In this document: positions 57,641 to 64,000 of the stretch, piece after piece
Position numbering within the stretch: the stretch's first letter is position 1
Layout of the letters: each line of letters starts with the position of its first letter
From: Isoetes taiwanensis
Lineage: Eukaryota; Streptophyta; Lycopodiopsida; Isoetales; Isoetaceae
Length of the DNA: 64,000 bases
Direction of reading: 5' to 3'
NCBI GenBank assembly: GCA_021234155.1
Contig: JAJEKV010000011.1
Coordinates: 5,783,132-5,847,131 of the forward strand
The notes under the pieces: generated by a model
The model's database searches: none
What the model was told of the DNA's origin: nothing
The model's input: the letters and a program-made list of their open reading frames with translations, nothing else
Translations under genes and position numbers: made by a program

Positions 57641-59560
57641 AATACCCATGTCACGCCTTCCACGCCAAGTGCTTCCACATGACCAAATATCGGAGGAATT
57701 GAGAGCACCTAGTCCTCTTGAATGACTTATCAAGAAGCAATTCAGGCACAATTTCAACTTGATCCTCCGTCATTTCCAACAAAGTTGGAGTAGCCAAAAC
57801 CTCCTTAGGTTTAGGATCGTGCCTTTTCAATAAACTCACATGGAAGACCTTAAGGTGGGCCAAGAGATCCAACTTGTAGGCTTGAGAGCCCACTCTTCTC
57901 TAAGATCGTGAACGGACCGGCCCACCTAGGGGCGAGCTTCTTACAATTGCCGATGCGAAGCTTCCCTTGCTTAACCTTAACTTGAGCCAAACTTTATCTC
58001 TCACAACAAGACAACTCCCGAGGAGTTTTATGTCTAGCTGCTAGACACTTCAGATGTGCCCATGCTGTTGAAGATATTCTCGCACTTCTACCAAAAGCTA
58101 CTGCATATTTGCTGTCGTTTGTTGAGAAACTTTCCACCTTGGGCACTAGATTATGCCACATAACTAGGGTCAAGCATTGATAACTGTAACTGATCATGGG
58201 GGAGACATCTTCGATGACTCTTGCTTCATATTATTGTACGTAATTGACTAGGTAGATGTACTTGGCCCATTTGGATTACTTGTTCCAATCATAGTTTCTC
58301 AACGTGCTCTCCAAATTTGTGTTGGTGCGGTCCCTTTGCCGATTTGACTGCAATTGATAAGGAAAACTCATCAACAAGTTGGTGCAGCTCGTGTTGAAGA
58401 AGTCTTGCTAAACGTCGCTAAAAAAACTTCGGATCTCTATTGGTGATGATCGACCTGTGCCTTCCATGCAGCCTAAAAGAACTCTTATTTAGACCACACG
58501 GCTAGGTCCAAGGCGGTGTCTATGGTGTGGCATGGCAAGTATGTGCCCTTTTGATAAACTATATACCACAACCATCAAGGCTTCAAAGCTTCTTGTTGTC
58601 CTTGGAAGGCCAACTATAAAACCCATGCTGAAGACTTCCCACTTGGCGTCTGGCACCGCCCAAGGTTCCAAAACTCCTAAAATTCGAAGTTGTTGCGCCC
58701 TTGTCTGCTGATGCCACTGACACATTCTTGGCTATGTCTGATTATCTGCTTCTTCATACCTGGCCAGACATAGCTACTTCTAATCTTGAAGTAGGCCTTA
58801 TAAATTTTGCATGGCCGGAAATAGGGCTATTATGCGTGTCCTGGAAAATTTTTCTTACTCCTTATGCTTTGAGTATAGCTGTTCTTTGATATTAAAGATT
58901 ACCTTCCTTTTTAAAATATTTGAAGGTTTCTCTTTCTTAATCCGTTCTTGCACTCTTGTAAGGACTAGCCCATCATGTGCCTGAACTCCATGTTGGGGAA
59001 GATGGCTTCTTCTATCTTCTTGCCGAATTCGCTTGCCGAAGTGGAGATGGCATTGCAAATTGCTGCTTCAAAAGCTTGCCAATGAGTGGCGACGTCTTAA
59101 CATCTCCACGGCTGCATGCTCTTCTATTGATTTGCTGTAGATCACGATGTCGTCGAAGAGAATTGATGAAGCAATCATCCAAGGAATCTTCGAAGATGTC
59201 GTCCTCAAATGCATACTAGTTGAAGGATCCCCAAGTTGATCAACTCCTACAACTGCTTCTTGAGCTCTGCTAGCTCGGAAGTGTTGATTCTATAAAGAGC
59301 CTTACTGATCGGCTCTGCCTCCGGTGCAAGAGTGATTTCAGACTCTATACCTCTATAGAGCAAAAGCTCTCAAATTTCACCTGGAGATATATCATGGGAC
59401 TTCTTGATTAACTTAGAAATTGGCCGAGGCAACTGTTTCGAAGTAGCATCTTCCTTCTTACTCTTGTAGTCGGGGTCGACAACTTGTAGCTTATGTACGA
59501 CCTCATTCCTCATGATGTACTTAAGTAATTGCTTTACTGACATGCGTTGCACGATTGGAA
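57641..59560 (-). pseudogene. Pol remnants of element 2 (integrase, RNase H, RT/protease linker)
   Basis: 57651-57893 reads HLKVFHVSLLKRHDPKPKEV and FLRYLVMWKHLAW, the integrase C-terminus and chromodomain start. 58489-58725 reads ILGVLEPWAVPDAKWEVFSM, the integrase core. 58855-59058 is the RNase H-integrase linker in shifted frames. A shrunken RT remnant near 59130-59165 retains an LFDDIVIYS-like active-site segment. 59370-59552 matches the linker upstream of RT in element 1 (MQRMSVKQLLKYIM against [14 protein letters not shown]). Roughly 1 kb of RT is lost. Confidence 0.8.
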
Positions 59561-61639
59561 TTACTTCCTTAGCTTAAATTATAAGGTACTTGCTATTTGG
59601 TGCTGGGATAAATATCTCTTGCTTATGATAATCAATCATTGCCTTAGCCAGCTTTAATATTGCATGCTTATTATGAGGTCATAGTTGCCAATGTACATGA
59701 GTTGGCGCCGATGCTCTACTTTGCTTCGCTTAAGGTTGATGTCGAACTTGACTCTTGTTCCGTTGGTGCTGCTAATTACTTGGCCTTGCCTTAATTACTG
59801 GCCTAGATTTAGACTTAAGAGTCTTGCTCTTAAAGATGTCCGTCATCTAGGAGGTGCAAAATTACAAGTTAAAGAACTACTTACATAAATCCTATGACCA
59901 CAAGTTAGCTCAAGATGACATTACTTTTGGGCACACATAGAAAACTATATGATTAGATAATTATTCTTGTTTTAGATCTAATCTATACTCTAGGATCTAC
60001 CCTTTCTTAATTATTGCCCTCTTGAAATAGCCCCACCTTTGAGTTGATGCCATCTAAGAAGTTGGCCGGACTTATTAGATTGCTTCCCTTCATTTGTTGG
60101 ATTATTCCTTATGTTTGCTGAAGTACTCGCGTCATATACATGGTCGACGGTTATCCTATTATTGAATCCTTCTTAGCGAGGTGATCAAGCTCACGAAAGA
60201 GGTTCCAATATATTGGATATCTGCCAAGATCTTGATACAATTATTGTACTCCATACATTTTCTTCCCAATACTTGAAGCTTTGCTCCATTCTTGGGTCCA
60301 TCTTTCTAAAGGAAAATAAAAAAAAAAACCTACTCGAAATTTCGTCCCCATCCCATCATGGATGTTATCACCCATAATTCTAAGAAACTCAACTATCTGA
60401 TAGGTCCTCTAGCTTGCTCAAAGCTGGTGTAGTCATTAGTCGTTGGAGTAGCAAGGCGATGATCCATAATTTGTTGAAAAGAATCGGGTATCCTTGGAGT
60501 TGTTGCATGATCATTCAAGTGCCCCCGCTTTTAATGCACATATTCTCTGCTGCCGTCCTTAATGTTGATGCTGACTACCTTCATTAACATTATCCCTCTT
60601 AGTGGACTTGCTGATGTAGATAGCATAACGCTCGGTGTCGCATCCCAAGAGCTTGAAGATAATGTTCTTCACATTCTAAAATCTTTCATGTCGCTCATCT
60701 GCCTTGGAGGTATGTCCAGTCTCATCCTTAGGGCTCTTGATATCCTAAGTCGATGAAGTCGTCTACTTGTTGGTGGCGTAGTTATGACATTAGTCATCGA
60801 TGTGGGGCCGCTCCTCGAGACAAGATGGCACTTGGAGAATATCCTTGACTAGGAGGTGTTCGTCCCCAATGTGAGCAATTTTGTAAGTGCCATGATGCCC
60901 ATTGACTGTTGCATAGCCCTCTTGGCAGTCTTGTGTCTAATCTTGATGTCGCAAGCGTCCTTCCTTTGGCCTCCTCTTTATTATTTGTGTTCGGGCTTCC
61001 CTGTACACCATCTTGGCCTTTGATTTGCTGAATCTTCCTCCATAAGTTTGCCTCTCTTTTTCAATTCGTTGATGTTGTCGAGTGGCTCCACTGTCGAGGC
61101 TCAAGGATCCGTAACGAAGGTTCTCCTGACCTATTTTACTGCTCTAAGCACAAGGTAACTAATACTACCACAAGAACAATTACTTATATCTACTAACTCT
61201 ACAAACCCTATTTTTATGCCTTTATCCACTCTACCTCAAATGACCCACTTGGCATTTGGCACTCTACTAGGCACTGAGAAAGCTACTTATTTACTGTTAT
61301 GGGGTGGTAGAAGGAGACTCATTCACTGGGTGTACTTGGTGTGCTAGATTGAATTACTTAGATAGAATTAATTCCTAGACAATTATCTATGATACAAGGC
61401 ATGGTTGAAGACACTTGATGATAGTGCACCTATAATGTGTGTTGGTGTATCATACCAACGTGGGACAACAATTTCTAAGGCCTTGGCAACTAGCCGGGTT
61501 TCTAAGGAAAAGGTTTAATTATACTACCTATATGTAGACAAGAAGACACTTAGCAAGATAAGAGCGACAACTAAGCTGTGATGAGTGCAGATGTCGTCTC
61601 TATCTAGCTTAAGGATCTTGGTTCTAACTATAAGGCTTG
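59561..61639 (-). pseudogene. Protease and Gag remnants, mostly unreadable
   Basis: 59600-59830 resembles the protease-to-RT region of element 1 at DNA level (GATGTCGAACTTGACTCTTG against the equivalent stretch at 18250). Beyond that no Gag core or zinc knuckle can be read and frames are under 70 codons. By position this should be the Gag region. Confidence 0.35.
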
Positions 61640-61800
61640 GTCATATTGGCAAATGATGTCGGTGTAATAGGGGAGTTCTAGTCAAAATGGCATGGAGATC
61701 AAAGAGATGATCAAAGACATGGAAGGCTTGCTCGGCAGGGAAATCACGGATGTGATTGGCCTCACTGCACCATCTAACAAAGCTTGATGGCCCATTGAGA
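61640..61800 (-). pseudogene. ORF2 remnant of element 2
   Basis: The frame reads RWCSEANHIRDFPAEQAFHV then FDHLFDLHAIL and a TP pair, aligning with RWYSASAHAAEEDVNDIFQI of element 1 ORF2. It lies below a TATA box (61906-61915), as in element 1, and stops after about 45 codons. Confidence 0.45.
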
Positions 61801-61905
61801 GCGTAGATAGCTATGAAAAATGGTCACGGGATTAAGCAAATGGCTAGAAAATCGCCAAAGGAGCTGAGAGCAGTTCAGATGGGGAGAAAATGACAAATGA
61901 GGGTC

Positions 61906-61915
61906 CTTTTTATAG
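61906..61915 (-). promoter_or_regulatory. TATA box upstream of the ORF2 remnant
   Basis: Minus-strand CTATAAAAAG, about 110 nt upstream of the ORF2 start region, with palindromes further upstream. Confidence 0.45.
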
Positions 61916-62086
61916 ACTAGGGGTACCTCGGGTTCCATGCACAAAGGTTCTTGATGGGGCAGACTTCGAATCTATAGCCATGGTTGTCCAAATGAGCTAC
62001 CATGAAGTGCAATTCTAAACAAAGCAAAGCAAACAACACTACATGACAGTTTGTTGGGTCAAAATTGGTCAATTTGGGCAAAATTA

Positions 62087-62168
62087 CGAAATCGGTGGCG
62101 TCCATGAGAAATAGCTCTGGCGTCGGGGGGCACACAGAGTGGTTTTTCGCGATGCGACCCGGTTTCGG
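62087..62168. promoter_or_regulatory. Element-2 palindrome, first copy
   Basis: CGAAATCGGTGGCGT and GAGAAATAGCTCTGG pair imperfectly with the CAGAGTGGTTTTTCGCGATG and CCCGGTTTCG side. Same place as palindrome A/B of element 1 but a different sequence. Confidence 0.6.
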
Positions 62169-62302
62169 TCAATTCTATTCCTATGAAGGGTTTTTGGAAA
62201 TTTAAAGATCCTAACATGACTTTTCAGCATGATTCTAACCTAACTAGCAACTACTAGCAACTTTTTTTTCTCAAATTGGACACCTATTACTATCAGAAAG
62301 CC

Positions 62303-62376
62303 GAAATCGGGTGGCGTCGCGAGAAATAGCTCTGCGTCGGGGGCGCAGAGTGGTTTTTCGCGATGGGATCCGAGTT
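62303..62376. promoter_or_regulatory. Element-2 palindrome, second copy
   Basis: A second copy of the preceding palindrome, 216 bp further from ORF2 (arms TCGCGAGAAATAGCTCTGCG and CGCAGAGTGGTTTTTCGCGA). A third partial copy (TTTTCTCGCGATCCAACCCG) is at about 62461-62480. Confidence 0.65.
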
Positions 62377-62388
62377 GACTTTGACTTT

Positions 62389-62391
<3 letters not shown>

Positions 62392-62422
<31 letters not shown>
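62392..62422 (+). repeat. Poly-T run of 31
   Basis: Uninterrupted T homopolymer between the palindromes and ORF1 of element 2, preceded by TTGACTTTGACTTTGAC. Length may be unreliable in an assembly. Confidence 0.9.
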
Positions 62423-62425
<3 letters not shown>

Positions 62426-62582
62426 TCACAAAATGAGGCATGCGTTAAGCGACGCAGGGCTTTTCTCGCGATCCAACCCGAGTTGACTTTGACTCCACAT
62501 ATATATACATACAACCATTAATTCTAGGAACATATATACATACAAGTTCAAAATCTTATTCAAAGATTCCTAAATTTCATTT

Positions 62583-63575
62583 TTTTTCTAATCCTCCGCG
62601 CTAGGTTCATGCTCTTGAGCATAATGGTCATCCTCTTGGCATGAATGGTGCAGATCTTGGCCTCCTCGGCTTTGGCCGCTTCCTGGCGAGATCCCGCCAT
62701 CGTTGATGTGGTTCCGTAGTTGTGGCCCATCTTGAACTCCTCAATAGACCTTTGATGTAGGCACTCGAAAGAGAGTTTCTGGATCATCAGACTGGTATGA
62801 TGTTGGCAATGTCGAATATGCTGAGCAGCTCTACTGTGCTGGGGATTTGGCCCATGGCGGACCTTCTTCGGGGGAATCGGGTCAAGGTGGTGGAGGCTTG
62901 ATTTTCGACTCTGGTCGGCTGCCTTGTCACATCGTTTGGCGGAGATAAATCTTGTATGCTGCCTTCTTCTTCTCGTACTCCATATCTTGCTTGAGCTTTA
63001 AGTAGCTTCTCGCCAATGTTGCCCTGGATATGGTTTTCGAGCGTAGGCTGCGTCTGTTCTTCGGCCTCCTCCTCCTCCTCTTCTTCTTTAGCCCCTTGCG
63101 CCCTCCTCTTTGTTGGTGTGGTCCTTCCTCCTCGTACTCATCCTCCTGCAGTTCGTCCGGCTGTGGTTCTCTGATAACCATGCTCTCCCTACGCCTAGCT
63201 TCACGCCTCTTTGTACGCTTTTCTTCTGCATTGGTTGCTCGCTCGCCTTGCTGCTGTTCCTGCTGCTTGGGTTGCTCGTATTGTCGAGGTTGCTCCTACT
63301 GCTTGCTGCTCCCCTATCCTCCCTGGTGTTGGGGTTGCTCCTGTTGCCTAGGTTGCTCTCGCTACTTGCTCTTCCCCTGCTCTCCCTGTTGCTGGGGTTG
63401 CTCCTCCTCGAGTGAAACGATTCGTCTGAAGAGCTTGAGTGGTTAAGGTCGTCGTCTGGCCTAGGTCACGGGCCCTCAAGAATTTGCTTGTCGCCGCCCA
63501 CCGTGAGTGCTTCAACGTTCCGGTGCAAGCTGGAGCTTCCAACCTTCCTAGCTACTTGTTTGGTCCTCCTACTTC
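62583..63575 (-). pseudogene. Decayed histone H3-like ORF1 of element 2
   Basis: Frame-switching reading recovers the ORF1 plan. The N-terminus has RTKQVARK (63544-63567), but the ATG positions have become GGA and AGT. A Ser-rich and then Q-rich section follows (about 63410-63230) with TAG at positions expected to be CAG. A region like YLKLKQDMEYEKKKAAYKIY (63020-62940) matches [20 protein letters not shown] of element 1. The H3 fold follows at about 62830-62583: SRAAQHIRHCQHH, IQKLSF, EEFKMG, then AKICTIHAKRMTIM and LARRIRKKM. Several residues (KLSF, LARRIR) are nearer canonical H3 than element 1 is, so both descend from a more H3-like ancestor. Confidence 0.82.
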
Positions 63576-63757
63576 CTTGATGGTGGCCTCTTCGAGCGAT
63601 CTTGCCTCTATCTTCGCGGCTCCTTTGGGTCGATCTCGTCGGCTGTTCGTTCAGTGGACACTCTTATGGCAGCTTTGGAGATTAGCTTATAATTCACCTT
63701 ACAAGGGTAAAGGAAAGGTTCAAGCTACTATTTGGGAACTTCTAAGGAGTAGAGGCA

Positions 63758-63766
63758 CTTTTATAG
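63758..63766 (-). promoter_or_regulatory. TATA box upstream of the element-2 H3-like ORF
   Basis: Minus-strand CTATAAAAG about 180 nt upstream of the remnant ORF1 start, matching the arrangement in element 1. Confidence 0.45.
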
Positions 63767-63907
63767 GTTTATTAGCTACTTTTTCTTAAGAGTAAATTTA
63801 TTATAACTATGGGTTAATAATTAAGGTACTTCCCCTAATCACTTAACTATTTTTCAAAATTTCCTAATTCCTTTTTGGGCCAAGTAGTGGTCATTTCACG
63901 CCATTTT

Positions 63908-63957
63908 CTTTCAAGCTTTCTTTTGAGTGATTTCTCGCTCAATTTTTCGCTTGAAAG
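63908..63957. promoter_or_regulatory. Palindrome upstream of the element-2 H3-like ORF
   Basis: CTTTCAAGC...TTGAGTGA pairs with TCGCTCAA...GCTTGAAAG (about 16 of 23 positions paired). It occupies the place of palindromes C and D of element 1, with unrelated sequence. Confidence 0.5.
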
Positions 63958-64000
63958 GTGCGGTTCATGAACAACTTGAGCTCAATTTTACTAGAAGGTT

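Larger units (their letters stand above)
55029..64000 (-). mobile_element. Second, decayed H3-carrying chromovirus (5' LTR beyond the window)
   Basis: Minus-strand element inserted in the Gag/Pol region of another retroelement. In element orientation from the window end: palindrome, TATA, H3-like ORF1, palindromes, TATA, ORF2 remnant, much-deleted Gag, protease/RT fragments, integrase fragments with chromodomain, polypurine tract, 3' LTR. The order is the same as in 11801-26171, but sequence identity is low and every gene is broken. Most of RT is missing. Confidence 0.85.

Noticed and set aside
62560-62790. Independent small histone-like gene in the right part of the window
   Set aside because: Upstream same-strand sequence matches the full ORF1 plan including the RTKQ-x-ARK tail, so it is the end of a decayed ORF1, not a separate gene.

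Overview
The window looks like nuclear DNA of a land plant with a large, transposon-rich genome. The evidence is GT-AG introns, an initiator-tRNA-Met primer site, Ty3/gypsy chromovirus elements, hAT elements, and plant-type P450, kelch and SWI3 fragments. A long intronless LRR-Roc-COR (TORNADO1/ROCO-like) gene fits a seed-free plant such as a moss, lycophyte or fern, but the species cannot be fixed from sequence alone. No prokaryotic or organellar operon, rRNA or CRISPR array is visible.

Layout. 1-3860: AT-rich DNA with no supported gene. 3864-9520: a candidate 5.7-kb DNA transposon (25-bp perfect terminal inverted repeats, ACTC target duplication) holding a decayed DUF7869-like gene, an unidentified decayed gene, a decayed FCP1-like phosphatase-domain gene and a 126-bp satellite built on a 30-bp palindrome. 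10542-11690: remnants of a P450 and a kelch gene. 11801-26171: a complete minus-strand Ty3/gypsy chromovirus with LTRs, primer site, polypurine tract, 5-bp target duplication (ACATG), Gag, protease, RT, RNase H and chromodomain integrase, carrying two nested MITEs. 26412-26530: a SINE-like remnant. About 27884-34128: a hAT element with an intact four-exon transposase gene. 35919-39893: the LRR-Roc-COR gene. 40000-52000: mostly empty DNA with hairpins, a long-TIR MITE, a 57-bp minisatellite, a SWI3 exon relic and an LTR remnant. 52842-55028: Gag of a plus-strand element, interrupted by a second, decayed copy of the chromovirus family (55029 to the window end).

Main discovery. The chromovirus carries, between its 5' LTR and gag, an ORF (22536-23855) whose product starts with the exact first nine residues of mature histone H3 (ARTKQTARK) and ends with a complete H3 histone fold; a roughly 340-residue acidic, Q-rich and Lys/Pro-rich segment lies between. 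The second element holds a decayed homologue in the same place and orientation, again with RTKQ-x-ARK and an alignable fold, encoded by different synonymous codons. Capture therefore predates the split of the two elements. A second accessory ORF (ORF2) is also shared. Each accessory ORF appears to have its own TATA box, preceded by large palindromes (four near-identical 67-bp copies in element 1). Because the same element's integrase ends in a chromodomain, a reader class for methylated H3 tails, an H3-like protein made by the element suggests chromatin-level self-targeting, packaging or evasion of silencing.

Caution. Coding regions of the methylation-prone repeats carry many 1-2 nt frameshifts, and the two LTRs of one element differ mainly at CG/CHG-rich spots. 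This could be real decay or systematic long-read basecalling error at methylated sites. The H3-like ORF, the hAT transposase and the LRR-Roc-COR gene are open throughout.
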